The notes under the pieces are model-generated. The model was not told the origin of the DNA. It ran no database searches and saw nothing but the letters and a program-made list of their open reading frames with translations. Made by a program: the position numbers and the translations under genes. A DNA stretch of 64,000 nucleotides, taken from contig JAQFVV010012446.1 of assembly GCA_028023455.1 (NCBI GenBank), positions 7,131,501-7,195,500 of the forward strand, written 5' to 3'. Source of the DNA: Epiperipatus broadwayi. Lineage: Eukaryota; Onychophora; Udeonychophora; Euonychophora; Peripatidae. Shown piece after piece: positions 34,801-47,768 of the stretch (positions are counted from its first letter, which is position 1; each line of letters begins with the position of its first letter).

Positions 34801-36669
34801 TATATATATGTGAAGTAATTGCGGAATTAGTTTTTTGGCTTTTGAATGATTTTAAATATTTGTTGTCGCTGAATGTATTTCAATTAATCGCCAGAGCCTA
34901 CACATTGAAATAGATATAGGAAATTGTAAATGCATGCTGATATAAATTTTCAATAGTTTAAATTTTTAGGCTATATAAAAAATGTAATTTAGAATAGTTT
35001 GTGGCAAAATAAATTTAATGTAAGCGCGTCTCCATAGGCAATTTTGAGTGAGGAAGTAAAAGAATGCGCCAGGAGAACTGTCGTACAGGAACTTTAGGAT
35101 GGATATCTTTACCGCTTAATTCAAACTGCTGCATGTTTTCCAGGGGGAATTAATAATATAATGGAAAGTTGATATATGGTAATTAATATTTTGCTATTTT
35201 TACTGAATAGTTTAATTCAAATTAGTAAATGGCTATGCTGACTTGATCGTCCGGCGATAATTGCAACTTAATTCCTAGGTTTATTTAGCAAACTTTTTAA
35301 TCTAGTTTTAAATTGTGAATACGATATAAATAAAACAATTTGAATTAAGTAAATTGAACGTTGAAAATTTTCGTTTATTTTTCCAATGAAAAATATACCT
35401 ACGATTCAATTCATATGCATGTAATGTCTTATTTCCTAAATGTCTATCATAAACGCGGTTAATGCATTGGAATATCAAACAGTTGTGGGAAATTTTTGTG
35501 TTGATTGTTCGATTAAATAGTATACTGTATATAAGAAATTTAGTGTTGTGACCAGACTTGTTGAATAACGTAAGGCCCTCAGTTCGAAAAAGGTTTTCTA
35601 TTATGATAGGAGCTATAGTCTAAAATATTCTAATTTTGAAATATATTAATAGCGAGAATAAATCTTTGAAAGATAATTTTCTTACTATTACCATAAATAA
35701 AAAAACATTAGGGAATAGTGACATTAATCTTTTCATATATTACTAGAATTATCCCAAATTCAAAACTAAACTAGGGGCAAAAAAGTAATTTATTTCCCAG
35801 CGTAAGCAAACTTTCCAAGGACTAAAAAAAGTTTTATTGCTTCGGAATAATGATTTTTTAATAATATACATGTATAGTCTATTCAAAATGGTCTATATCT
35901 CTTTCATAGATATAGAGTATTAATATATTTTTAAACTCTACTTTTTCATTTAAGCTTGATTTATCCATGAATTACACATCATATTAGTTCTGACGAGAAT
36001 AAAGTTATTTTCTTTTCAAAGAAATGAAATGAAAATAATCTTGATTAAAAATATAGATTCTAAACCAATTAACTTATAATATTAACAGTATGTAGGATGT
36101 AAAGTTGGGAATTGTGGGAAGTATATATATTTGAGGACTGCTTTGACCGGGAAACCATGGGTTGTGCTGTATAGGTTTTTTTTTTTAAGTATTACATTTT
36201 GACTAGTCTTGTTTAATAATTTTGATTTTGGTGTAATTTTACACAATAAATACATATTTTTCGATCTGAAATAAAACGGAGAAAAAATGTTATTCATTTT
36301 TTACACAATACAAAAAAAAAATACAATGAAGTCCTAAGAAATAGAAAAATGTAAAGAAACATCAGTCCTGATTTATTTAGTTTGTACTGGTGGCCATTTT
36401 GAAATCTGAAAACCACCACAGACACATCTAACTGATAAATGATGTAAATATTGAATAAAAGTTTAAATATGACTACAAAGTGCCTGAATTTGTAGGGAGG
36501 AGGAAGGATGATGGTTTAGCCAACTGATCAAACCAAGCTTAATTTCCAAATACACTATTAAAATATTCTAAGTGCCAACTAAATAGGTACAGAAACAATT
36601 ATTTTGAATGTTGCCTACCAAATGCAGCAGACTTTCATGCTGAAAACCTTATCTGTACACACAGAAATA
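34801..36669. other. No gene seen; CpG-bearing flank of H4
   Basis: 34830-35600 has more CpG than the repeats (GTAAGCGCGTCTCC, GAATGCGCCAGGAG). TGATCGTCCGGCGATAAT at 35244-35261 recurs with two differences at 14483-14500. No frame was recognised. Confidence 0.45.
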
Positions 36670-37105
36670 CTTTATAATGAACATAATATATAAAAATTCT
36701 TTTATTCACATAAATTCACTAAAAAATAATAAATTGCATTGATAAACAAAGTCTACATTAGTTGCAAGTGATCTGATGAATCATTGGTATTGATAATTTC
36801 TAAACAGTCACCCCATGTTTGATTGTGAACACTGAAATTTTTTTTTTATACTTTCTAGCGAATCTATGTAAATGTGTTTTTAATTTTATATAGTTCCAAA
36901 AATTAGAAATAAAGTTTAGATACAATTTAATACTATTAGATGACAGTCCTGTAAAAAATACCAAATCCCATAAAATAAGATTTTCACTAATGTTTGGCTA
37001 AAATTATTAGAAATTAAAAAAAAAAAAAATGGGAATACATATGTATGCAAACTTTCAATTGGATTGAAATGGGTGAAATCAGAGTTACAATAATTTACAG
37101 ACATC
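36670..37105. repeat. Unclassified dispersed repeat, copy 2
   Basis: Counterpart of 8150-8640: TTTTATTCACATAAATTCAC, a TACAATTTAATACTATTAGA block, then ACATATGTATGCAAAC. It may be a remnant of a longer transposon. The open frames on it look accidental. Confidence 0.45.
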
Positions 37106-38904
37106 CAAAAAAAGCAAAAGCACACATTATCAGTACAAGCAGTATTGAGATTAATTTAAAACAAATCTATTTCTTGATCAATTTAAAGCAAATATAACTC
37201 TTATTTTATAAGAAACTAACTAAATTTGGAATTCATTGACCAATTTAAATATTACATATTTTCTGAAATGTTTTTGAAAAGTGTGTAATATTAAAAATAG
37301 TCCAAAAATCACAATTCTTAGCATGGTTTTCTTCCAACTAAATCAAGTTTAACAAATCTGACAGTAAATAATATATGCTGAATAATAAGCAAAGGTTTCA
37401 TAATTTTTTTTTTACTTTGATTTATTTCAAGCATTTGATAGGGTAAATCTACATCTAATTATTAAAATGAAGAACAATGCAAAAACAGTTACTTAGTTTA
37501 TATCTTAATTTAACTATTTAATAAATAATGTTCAGTTTTCTGATTTCATTCCAATTCTTTGGAGTTTTAGCCCAGTTACTTTTTAATATTCACACTAATG
37601 TAATATATAAAGCACAAATTTATTAACATACACTGATGATACAAACTTGTTTAAAATAATAATGATGAAGATTTAAATTTATACAATGTAATGATAATCT
37701 TATTAAATAAATAATCAAATAGCTTTAGTGTCAAAATTGGAATTGATCTGAAGAACGTAATCTGACATTTTACCATTGCATTAAAACGTGCATTGCAAAG
37801 CATAATTTTATGTTAATAAAAATGTAGTGTTTTTAAGCTCAAAATTATTCAATATTATAAAATGTTTTTCACAATAATACAAAAGTAAATTTAAATAATA
37901 AAACAATTTGGGCAATTCAATGATCTTATTATGTATAGAAGCCTATTTTCTATCAAAACATTATTTTTGTTTGATGTATTAGTTTTACCAATACAACATG
38001 CCTCTGAATATAAAATAGGTGCTGATAAACATCAAATATGTATATTGCTTACTGAAAGTTTTTATAATACATTTAAAATAAATTGGTTCTACAAATAATC
38101 ATGATTGTTTTTTATAAAAACTTTATTATTTGACGTAATCAAGATAATATTAAGGGATTATATTTCAAGGTAATTACGAAAAAATATGAATACAAATTAA
38201 GAACAGTGTATATAAGAATTAGAGAACATAATTATCATTTTACATGAAAGTATGATTAATCAATATATGTAATAATATTTCTGTGTTAACTTCAAATCTG
38301 TAGTAAGAATTTTGCCAAATTGATTACCAAGATACTATTTACCTGAATATCTATTTTTGTAAAAATATTACTTTAAATAGCAATGGTTGTTTATAATATA
38401 CTAATTAAATAAATAAATCATTTTCAGTATTTCAGTTTATCACATTTTTTTTCCTCTCTGAAAAATAAACTTATTTCTAACATTTTTTTGCTTAAACATA
38501 ATTATACAACATTGCAATATTTGTTTGTTCAAAATTTTCGTGATGACCGGAGATCACTTTGCTCTCATAAAAAGCAGTTGTTTCTATCATTACATTTTTC
38601 TATCTCCCCTCTACAAGTTGCTTCAGAATCTATTATATTTTTGAAAACTTCAGGCGAAACTTTTGATAACGATACCAAAATACAAAAGTGCCAAACAATC
38701 TTATATTTTTTTCTGAGCAATTTTTAAATACGTTTATTTCCTTTCCAAATATAAATAAAACTGATTATATATGCAGTATTATACAGTAAAAAGTGGTCTG
38801 GTTCTGAATTTAAAATATTTATTACTAATGACTTGATTTAGCGATTCACAAAAATTTTAAAGCATTAGTATTATGACATGAAACATATATGTGTTTTATA
38901 CCTT
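37106..38904. other. No gene seen
   Basis: AT-rich. The 79-codon frame at 38488-38727 has a mixed composition but resembles no family known to me. Confidence 0.45.
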
Positions 38905-39065
38905 CGTGAATCATCTTCAATGTTCTCCCTTCCATTATAAAATCTAGTAAACCACTAGAAATTGTTCTTGCAATTGAGATCTGCCAATACAGTTTGGATC
39001 CTTTCAAATATTTCAGTAGTCACTTTGCCAAATCTAAACAAAATTTTAATGTTAGCACATTCCAT
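38905..39065 (-). pseudogene. Mariner transposase N-terminal relic, copy 3
   Basis: The minus strand reads ANIKILFRFGKVTTEIFERI and continues TVLADLNCKNNF, a stop, then WFTRFYNGRENIEDD. With a single stop it is the best preserved of the three. The element's 5' region runs to about 39240. Confidence 0.72.
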
Positions 39066-39240
39066 CGTGGATTAAGATATAAAACCCACAGACATTCCAC
39101 GTTCTAACTCGTGCTCTAGACATGCTAATATATAAAAATTATGATAGAGAATAGTTAAAGTATCTTGTTATGTAATACATGTTTTGATTTAGACATGTTG
39201 AGGAAAAAAACAGTCACATTTTGATTGGGCCACATATAAA

Positions 39241-41649
39241 TTAATCAAAGACTAATTTTTAAGACAACCTATTGATTCAATTTTAATATGCAATAAAATC
39301 TAGATATCCCCCCCCCCATTTAAATCAGTGACAAATAAAGAAGGTGCTTTCTTTGTATCAGATATTTTATCTTCATTTTGAATCATTTCACTTTTGTTCC
39401 TAAATTTTATTAGAACAGCTAAATGCAACTAGATCTTTTATAAAACTGTTAATGCTATTGTAAACACCAATACTATTCTGAGGTAGTTGCAAATGATGGT
39501 ACTTTATTGAATAAAATTATGCCCCCCTCAGCAAATCATAAGAGAATGATTAATGACATATTAACTTCAGAGATCTAACAGATTTAGGATCACTCTTCGA
39601 AAATCTAAAAATATAGATCATTCTATACTCTATTACTGCTAACTATCTACTGTTTCAATGAACATTAACTGAAAAACAAACATCAGATATGCTTGTGTAT
39701 TTTTTACTGGGATATTATCATTCATTATAGAAATCAAAAACAATCCATTCCAAATTTGAAATTGCTTTAATATGTTACCTTAATCCTTTTAAATATTCAA
39801 AATTATTTTTCATGTTCATTACTGCAATTGCATTTTCAATGAAATACAGCTAATGATTTTATAATAAACTTTCAACATTATACTGCTTTGCTAAAGGTAA
39901 GCCATAGTAATTCTCAAGAGACTAACTTCCTGTATGCAGATATAAAAAATGCTAAATATATATATAAAATTTTAATACAGGTTTACTTGTTAGATAAAAA
40001 TTCCATGTAACAATTGAGGTAGTTTTACATATTTATGATAAGCTCATATGATGAGGTGAAGGCTATATAATGCTAAAAATTGACAAAATTTCATATCAAT
40101 TACTGAAAATTATTAAGAAAAAGGAGCTGAAAAAAGTTATTTGATGTTGGTAATGTAACTTACAGCTTAGACTAGTTGCTAGAAAATTGTCTTCCGTAGT
40201 TACAATTCTATTAGCCAAAAAAGTAATGGTTAATGCAAGGTTTTAGAACAATTAATTTCATTTACAATGAAATTAAGATAACATTGAAAATGTTTTTAAT
40301 AAAGTGTTTATTTATTTGATGAACAATTTGAAATTAGTAAAGGTAGTAAACAAGAGTTGCACATTGAAATAGTGAGGATTTTTTATCAATGTGCATATAT
40401 GTTTGAGTATGAAAAGGCATGTTATAAAATGAATTTAATACTTTGTTAATGTTTTGAAGGTGAAAAAAAGCAAAAATTAAAATAAAAAATTAAGCCTGTA
40501 GAAATGAATGTAGAATGTGCAATTAAGTATGTAAAGCAAAAGACATACAACTGTTTAGGTAAATTGCTGTCATTCATTGGTTGGTAGGTAAAGTAACTGT
40601 CCAATTCTTAGTTACACACTTATAATGTATAACATTTAATTCTTTTGGTATTTGATAATATGATTAATTTTTTAACGTCATAGACCATCTAAATATTATC
40701 TTAAGGATAATAGTTCTGGATTGATTTGAGTTGGTTCAGTAATATGATATGGCCTTCACCAGAGATGAAAAAATGTATACTATTGCAGAGATTGATCTTT
40801 ATTTTTAAATACTAACAACAACAATACATGATTCTTTCATATGCTTCTAAGAGTGCCTATTTTCACTTTACATTAGAGCCATCTATTATAAGCTCGAGTA
40901 ATTAATGGATATGAAGTATAGTTTTATAAAATCCCATTTTTAGACTGATCAGTTATCTTTGTCAATGAAAATTAGGATTCCAAAATTGAAACTAATGCAT
41001 GTATTAGCATTCACCTTTTATTCCTATTCAATGTATTAATCTGGAGTTAAAAATAAATTCTAACGATTCAAACTCAAGGTAACTCACTTATCAGTCTGGA
41101 AATGGCGATTTTATAGCACTTTATGATTTAAAATCCATTATTAATTATACCTAATTAGAAATAGAGTGAAAATATTTTTTTTTTTAAAAGACTGCCTGCT
41201 AACATGGATACATTTTTTTTAATGTATTCCATCAAAATTTAAATTCATATAATGATCAAAATAATTACATTTAAAATAATTTTTCATAATATTTATATTT
41301 CAATTAAAAACTCAAAATTTTCTCTTATTGTTTACAAAATAAATTTTTATTCTCCAATTCATAATAATTAAGATTATATATATTTATAATTCTTAACAAT
41401 GATCTCTAAATATACAATATTTTAAATTTCCACTTTTACTTCCTAACTTATATTTAATCTTAACCTTTCTTTATTACTCTTTTACTCAATCTGAGCTAGA
41501 TTTAGTTATCAAAATTATAATTTAACTACAAATTTTTAAATTTATCAATTATAAATGTAATATTTTCCCAATCTTTGAATGTATTCATGTTATTAAAAAG
41601 ACTATTGATTTTTGCATATTATTTTACCATCATTTTCAATCCACTACAG
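39241..41649. other. No gene seen
   Basis: AT-rich with the C10 tract at 39308. No motif was recognised on either strand. Confidence 0.45.
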
Positions 41650-42200
41650 AAAGATTTCTCCATAATTTAATTCAGTTTCGTCAATCCATAGTCTTTTTTC
41701 CCCTTCCCACAGCAAAGTTCTTTAATTCATGTATCCATTTAATATTCATAGTCTTTTTCCCTCCTCCCACAACAAAGTTCCTTAATTCATGTATCCATCT
41801 AATATGGGGTCGGTTTCTAGGCCTTTAACAATTTCTTGATCCAGTTTGAGGCATCGACTATCTATTTATTATAATCTCTTCTAGCAATATATTTAGCCCA
41901 GATCAACTTCAGTTTTTTGATTCTTTCAATAATGACAGTGATATCTGTTTATTCTCTCACCCAAATATTATTCTTGAAACCTTTAGTTACTCCCAACATA
42001 CATTTCTCCATACTTTGGTAAATAGATTGCCTCTGTATTCATCTTCTGTAAGTGCCAGATCCACAAAAAGTAAATTACATTTATTAAAAACATTCTTTTT
42101 CTAATACATAGACATATTTACTTTTAATATTAAGTTTAATTCTATGATTAATTTAATCTATTATGCTAATCTAGAATGTTTGTATTTATTAATTTTTTCT
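41650..42200 (-). pseudogene. RTE-like LINE C-terminal relic with tandem duplication
   Basis: The minus strand retains ERIKKLKLIWAKYIARRDYN-like and RSMEKCMLGVTKGFKNN-like blocks. A 60-bp direct duplication (41687-41746, 41747-41806) repeats the segment WIKELCCG. Many substitutions have occurred. Confidence 0.65.
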
Positions 42201-42317
42201 AATTCATAATTATCAACCTTTATTTTCTTCTTCTGAGAAATCCATTGAACATTGTCTTAGTAGCCAGTATTAAAATAAAATTCAGAATTATTATAGTTTT
42301 TTTTTTTATATGTCAAA

Positions 42318-42388
42318 GCATTGACCAGGAAGCAAACCCGGGCCGGCTGCTTAGAAGGCAGTTATGCTAGCTGCTAGGCCACCAACGC
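42318..42388 (-). tRNA. tRNA-Arg(TCT)-like pseudogene
   Basis: The 71-nt minus-strand sequence folds partly. Acceptor GCGTTGG/TCAATGC has two G-T pairs. The anticodon stem CTGC/GCAG encloses CTTCTAA, giving anticodon TCT. T-stem CCGGG/CCTGG has one G-T pair. The D-arm is irregular and the T-loop is TTTGCTT. It is followed after 10 nt by an A-rich run (plus-strand T run at about 42298-42307), as in a retroposed tRNA or SINE head. Related sequence lies at 52643-52714. Confidence 0.45.
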
Positions 42389-42624
42389 TTCACAGAAATA
42401 AAAAACAGCTTACATATCAATAATTAATTTACAAAAGTTTTCAGTTAGAATATAAAAATAAACATATGTTAACTATTATATTTAGTTTTCTATAATTGGG
42501 ATCATGAAATTATAGATAAATAATGTAAAATAATTCACATTAATAGTTGGTTAACTGTTAAAGATAATATTGCACAAATGAAAAAAAAAAATTGAAAGAA
42601 TATCAAACAGGTAACAAATAAAAA

Positions 42625-42745
42625 AAGTATAAATATATTGTCATTTGTGTAAATAATGCTTCAGAGTTTCAGGAAATGTTGCAAGAGTTATTAGATGAAA
42701 GTAAGAAAATAGGACTAAAAGGAAATACTAAAAAGATTAATTAAT
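42625..42745 (+). mobile_element. LINE fragment (RT palm region)
   Basis: The frame CVNNASEFQEMLQELLDESK followed by KIGLKGNTKK matches the stretch after the catalytic ADD in the copy at 26185-27245. Confidence 0.6.
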
Positions 42746-43329
42746 TCTTTAATATATATATTATTTATGAAAAAGAGAAAAAAAAAGACCCAGATAGTTT
42801 TTGTAGCCAAATAATTAGTGTTTTTCTTGTTGACCTATAACTTTTAGAGTTTAATAAATTAATAAGAAAAATATATTAGTTATATACATTTCTATCATAA
42901 ATAAATACAAATGTCATATTGGATTTTTATTTCCCTTGACAATTATTGTAATAAATACTATTCTTAGTTGATTTGAGAGTTTGTGTGTGGACATATGTAT
43001 TAGGATCATATCGTTATTGATTAATGACACAAATTTAATCCATGAATATGCAAATGTATGTATATTTGTGATTTCATCTTGTAATGAAAGTAAAATAATT
43101 TATAATATATATTAAAATTATTATGGTAATTATATTGAAAGCCATGGTAATATGTCAAAAAAAAAAAAAGAGTAAAAAGCGGATATAATATGGTTTATAA
43201 TATTTTTAATTTGATTAACACATAAATGTGGCCATATTAAAATATATAAATGTACAAATCTTGATCACTCCTGTATACTTTATTATAATATAAAAATATA
43301 CATATTATAGCATATACATATTGAATGGC
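42746..43329. other. No gene seen
   Basis: AT-rich spacer between two LINE relics. Confidence 0.5.
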
Positions 43330-44225
43330 ATTATTATTCGACAGTTCATAAGAAGTTTGAGAGACGGAAACATAAGAATTGGAATCAAAACCAATTTCCA
43401 TTTGGTGAATTTTTATGCTGATGATTATGCTATTTAACCAATTCAAAAAAACATTTAATCTTAATGTTTTGAATATAACATACAAAGACTTTGATTTATT
43501 AATTAATGTTTAAAAAACCAAAGTTTTAATCAAACAAAAATAGAAGAAAAATCCTCAGTAACTTTGGCTTGGGTGATTATAATCTTATGAATCTAAACCA
43601 TTTTTAAATACATTGGTAGTTTTATAGGTAGAAAAGTGGACTTAGATGTTGATATCTAACACAAACTATAATGTGCTTTCGCAGCTTTTAACAAGTTAAA
43701 AAATAAAGCATTTCATCATAGGGAAATAAATATTGCAACCAAGTTGTATATAAGACTGTTATTGTACATAACTTATTGTATGGAAGTGAATCTTGGTTAT
43801 ACTATCGCACAATATAAAAGCATTAAAAAAAGTTTCATTTAAGGAATCTGCAAAATTTTGAATATTATACAACTAATCAATATGTTCTTCAATTTGCTGG
43901 ATATGGCACCACTTAATCCATTATTTTAAAACCGCACCTTTATTGGATTGGGTATATAAAATGAAAAAACAATGGACGATTTCCATAAAAGTGTTTTATG
44001 GTGAACTGGAGTATAGTTTTCAAGGAAGAGATAGATCCCATCTATAAGAATTATCTCAAAGATATTCTAAAGAAGTGCAATATCAAATGTTCTCATGGCG
44101 AAGATATGACAAAAATAGAATATATTGGAGAATTATAATTAGATATGGTGTTGAAGTATTTCAGAAATATTTTTTGCTGAACAAATTAAAAGATTACATC
44201 ACAAAGTATCAAGTAAATAGAAAAA
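43330..44225 (+). pseudogene. LINE relic of a third type, RT palm to C-terminus
   Basis: The plus strand gives LVNFYADDYAI near 43405-43437, so the RT catalytic YADD is intact. It is followed by a KTKVL-like block, FNKLKNKAFHHREINIATKL, LLLYITYCMEV in place of LLYGSE, LDWVYKMKK in place of WAGHVxRM, and VFYGELEYSFQGRDRSHL. This order matches a LINE lineage with LLYGxExW and W.GHV.RM...YGEL..G.R, distinct from the RTE-like copies. Frameshifts are frequent. Confidence 0.65.
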
Positions 44226-45539
44226 TAGATTAGCATGTTCTATACATGGAGGTACCTAAATTTCGCAGATTAATTTATATAGTCATTGTAAAGCTCATTT
44301 CTAGAATTTTTTTTTCTCTTTTGTTTTTTGGGAATTGAAATAACCATATTCCTTTACTAGGGGTAGGACTACTTCTGTATACTTATGTATAAAATTTACA
44401 CACTTCAACACACAATTATTCTATATATTCATAACCAGACCAAACATAATTTATAGACATACACAAATATTGTATTTTACATATAAGTACATATTTTATA
44501 TCAAATAAAACTATAATTTTAATATTGTTATCTATAATATAAATATTTATGTAGAATAGATTTGCATAAATTTATCCATGGAACAACTAAATCCGAAAGC
44601 ATTATTATAACAATTCACAAGACATATTTTTTGAAATCATTTAAAAAAATTTGCAAATACTGTAGTGTACACCACCAAATTGGTATCGAGATAAGAAAGT
44701 GTAAGCGTTAGTTGCAAATTTATTTAAATGATTCTTTGGGAATTTTTGACTTGGTAATGCACTGCATTGTGAAGTCAAACATTTTATTTACTAAACAAAC
44801 AGTTTAGATTTATACTACTTAAGAGTTTTTTTCTTCTGGAACATTTTCAGTGACCTTTGTTTTCAATTTTCCTACAAAACATTTACAATAGAAAAGATCG
44901 GATGTAGATATATTGGAAACATAAACCTCATTATTGCCATTGGTACCAGAAAATGTCATACTAATGGGTATTAAGATCTGCCATCACATTTTGCTGCCCT
45001 ACCATTAAGCATGGTCTAACATTAACCTATTTTTGTATAAAGAAGCCGTCACAAGAATCACTTATATGAATGTCAAAGGACTTGCTATTGCAAGTGGCTC
45101 ATTAACAATTCCATGTCAAAGATAGGACAGTAAATTGTTTCCATGTAACATTCAAGTTCTGTGGACTTCAGATGGCAAAGGTATGATTATTTGGGATATG
45201 CATCAAACTTCCTGTTTTAAATTTTTCTGTATTAAAAATTCAGAAATTTTAAACGTGGAAACCAAACAGGTTTTTTGTTTTGGTAAATTTTAAAAGTAGA
45301 AGTAGTGGAATAAAAAAGAAATATCCTGTTCCACAAATAGATTTACATTATCATCATTATAATATATATGTATAAATGAATTTTAGTAGTGTGAGAAGCT
45401 TTATTATGATAATGGTCATTCAAATTGATGACATGGTACTAGACCATATCTAAGATCTTAAATTATATCATGAGGCTGGCAAGCAATGACAAACTTTCAT
45501 CAGTGATGTTGAATAAATAATAATTCATCACTCAGGAAA
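44226..45539. other. No gene seen
   Basis: 44800-45250 is slightly less AT-rich (GGTACCAGAAAATGTCATAC, GTCAAAGGACTTGC) and may be an old transposon, but no domain could be named. Confidence 0.4.
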
Positions 45540-45640
45540 TCAGAACATTTGGGTACTAGGAATGGAAAAAGTAAACTTGAATTCCGGAACTTTTAGCACT
45601 TAAGCCCCTGTTATTCTATTATTGATAAACTGTGCAGAGT
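45540..45640 (-). mobile_element. tRNA-like SINE relic, related copy
   Basis: The minus strand shares AATAGAATAAC and TTCCGGAATTCAAG-type sequence with 32695-32800, then GGTACCCAAATGTTC in the position of a B-box. Confidence 0.25.
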
Positions 45641-46041
45641 ATCATACATGTAACTTTACATGTATGTACAAGTATTTGTATAATCTGCAAAAAAATATTT
45701 CAGAAATTAAACCAAGCAAAAGTATACCGTGATCAAGCCAATGATGTTCTCAATGATGATAACTATCACTGTTTGGTCATGGTATAATCATATTTGATTA
45801 CTGAATATTCCACAGTCTTTTTTCATTTTACTTTTTATTTTTAAACTTATATTATATAGTCTATTAACTTCAGAAAGAATTATAACTAATAACCTTTCTT
45901 TCCCAATCTTGTTATTATTCTTAATCACTTTAAATATATATTTTTCTTAATATCCACATTTCAGTCATATTTCATTATCAAGAACTACAAGTTACATAAA
46001 TGTATATAATTAAATATATACATCAAAATTTACAAAATTAT

Positions 46042-46413
46042 GTCCTGTATATGAGGGGTCAGACTGACTTATGGTCAACATGGGTAGGATGACAAGGTTG
46101 GCACCAATGTGAACTTTGAGCGTTCCATCATCAGATTTTCAATGAAATGGATGACTGAAGAGTTGTGGGGTGAAGTGGATTAAAGCATGTCCATTAAAGT
46201 ATAAAGATTGGCTATCTTAATATAAGCTGAGCATTGATTATATATATATGTGGAGATGATAATCTGGACCAACTGATGAGTGCTAGTTTAGCACAAAATA
46301 TATTGATAATTATTTATCTTTTTGATATGTGTGTGATCAAGTGTGTGAGCAATATGAGATAAGGATAGTTGAGGGTCGTGTGAAAGTCTGAGTTCAAACC
46401 CCTATATATTACA
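46042..46413 (+). mobile_element. Family B, single arm
   Basis: It starts TCCTGTATATGAGGGGTCAG and runs through GCGTTCCATCATCAGATTTT to the B-box-like GAGTTCAAACCCC. It corresponds to the right arm of 33116-33850. Confidence 0.7.
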
Positions 46414-47361
46414 TATTGGAGTGCAGGTATGAAAAAGCCTGTACTGTAGTAAAAATTCATATATTAAAATGTATCTTAAATAAATTATAATTCTAAGGTT
46501 ACTACTATTATATATATATTTCATATTAATTTTAGATGCTTTTTCATAAATCCTCACACTGAGAATATTTTCAAGTTTCCTTTATTTTTCTTTTCTATAT
46601 TTATGCTAACATCTGCATCAGACAGACTATTCTTTCCCAAACTGTTATTCTTCATGTTTTTATTTTATTTTTGTGATCTTTCCTCTCATTTTTCCTTCTC
46701 ATTCAATCATCATCCCTGGTATTTTGTTCATATTCATTCTTCTAAAAAAAAAACACAAAACACTGATGATTTTATTGTTCAGAAGTTTGAGAGGAAGAAC
46801 TGCGAACACCAGAATTGATTCTGGGATGATGTTCTACCAACTGCAAAGGGTAAAACCACACAATGTTTTTCAATAACTATTAGTACATAATTTTAGATAT
46901 TTTTGTGATAATAACCTTACAAATAAAAATAAGATTTTGAAAGAAAATGGTGAGTTATTATTGGAATGAAATTATATATTTTTCCAAGTTTTTGGTTTTT
47001 ATAAATATATCTCTCATCTCAACTCAACCAAATCACTAATATCCATCAGCACAGAAAACCAGAACAGCCTCTTAGTATGCACACATTTTGGAACCACTTC
47101 ATTTTTCAGTCGTTTGACATACACATATAGAATAATTTAATTCCATATACCAGTATATTTAGATAAATATAAAACTTCCATTCTAGAAGCATAAAAACAA
47201 TAGTTTTCAAAAGACACATTTTATGCTGAAACAGTTCTTGTCAGTTGGTCTAAGTTACAATTTTTCCATGTCATAATTTGTTCAGTATTCAAAATCTTTT
47301 TAGTTTCTTTTTGTTTTCTCTGATATTAAATTTATATTTATTCTTTTGACAAAAGTTGTCA
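46414..47361. other. No gene seen
   Basis: Spacer between the two family B arms. A short piece, TATGCTGAAACAG...TCAGTTGGTC (47221-47256), matches family B in reverse. The frames near 46603-46876 look accidental. Confidence 0.4.
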
Positions 47362-47768
47362 AAGGTCTGCCCATCCCTCGCATATGTATGTAAAATGGAT
47401 TATTCTCCTGTACATGAAGGGGTCAGAATGACTAACTTCAACATGGGTAGGATGGCAACCTTGGCACTAACGTGAGATTTCAACGTTCCATCATCAGATT
47501 TTCAATGAAAAAGAAGGTTGAAGAGTAGTTTGAAGCTTGTCCATTAAAGTTTGAAGATTGGCTATCTTAATATAAAGCTGAGCACTGATTGTATATAAGT
47601 GTGATGGTAATCTGGACCAAGTGATGATTACTGGTTTAGCATGAAATACGTATATTGGTGATTATTTATCTTTTGAACATGTATGTGATCAGCTGGGTCA
47701 GCAATATGAGATGGCATGGAGAGTTGAGGGTCGTGTGAAAGTCTGAGTTCGAATTCCCTATATATTAC
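47362..47768 (+). mobile_element. Family B, single arm, second copy
   Basis: GTCTGCCCATCCCTCG, ACATGAAGGGGTCAGAATGA and AACGTTCCATCATCAGATTT, ending in GAGTTCGAATTCCC, a near-perfect B-box. It lies about 0.95 kb after, and in the same direction as, the copy at 46042. Confidence 0.7.

Noticed and set aside
36916-37125. 69-codon minus-strand frame rich in Phe
   Set aside because: It lies on an unclassified dispersed repeat; the composition is that of AT-rich noise.
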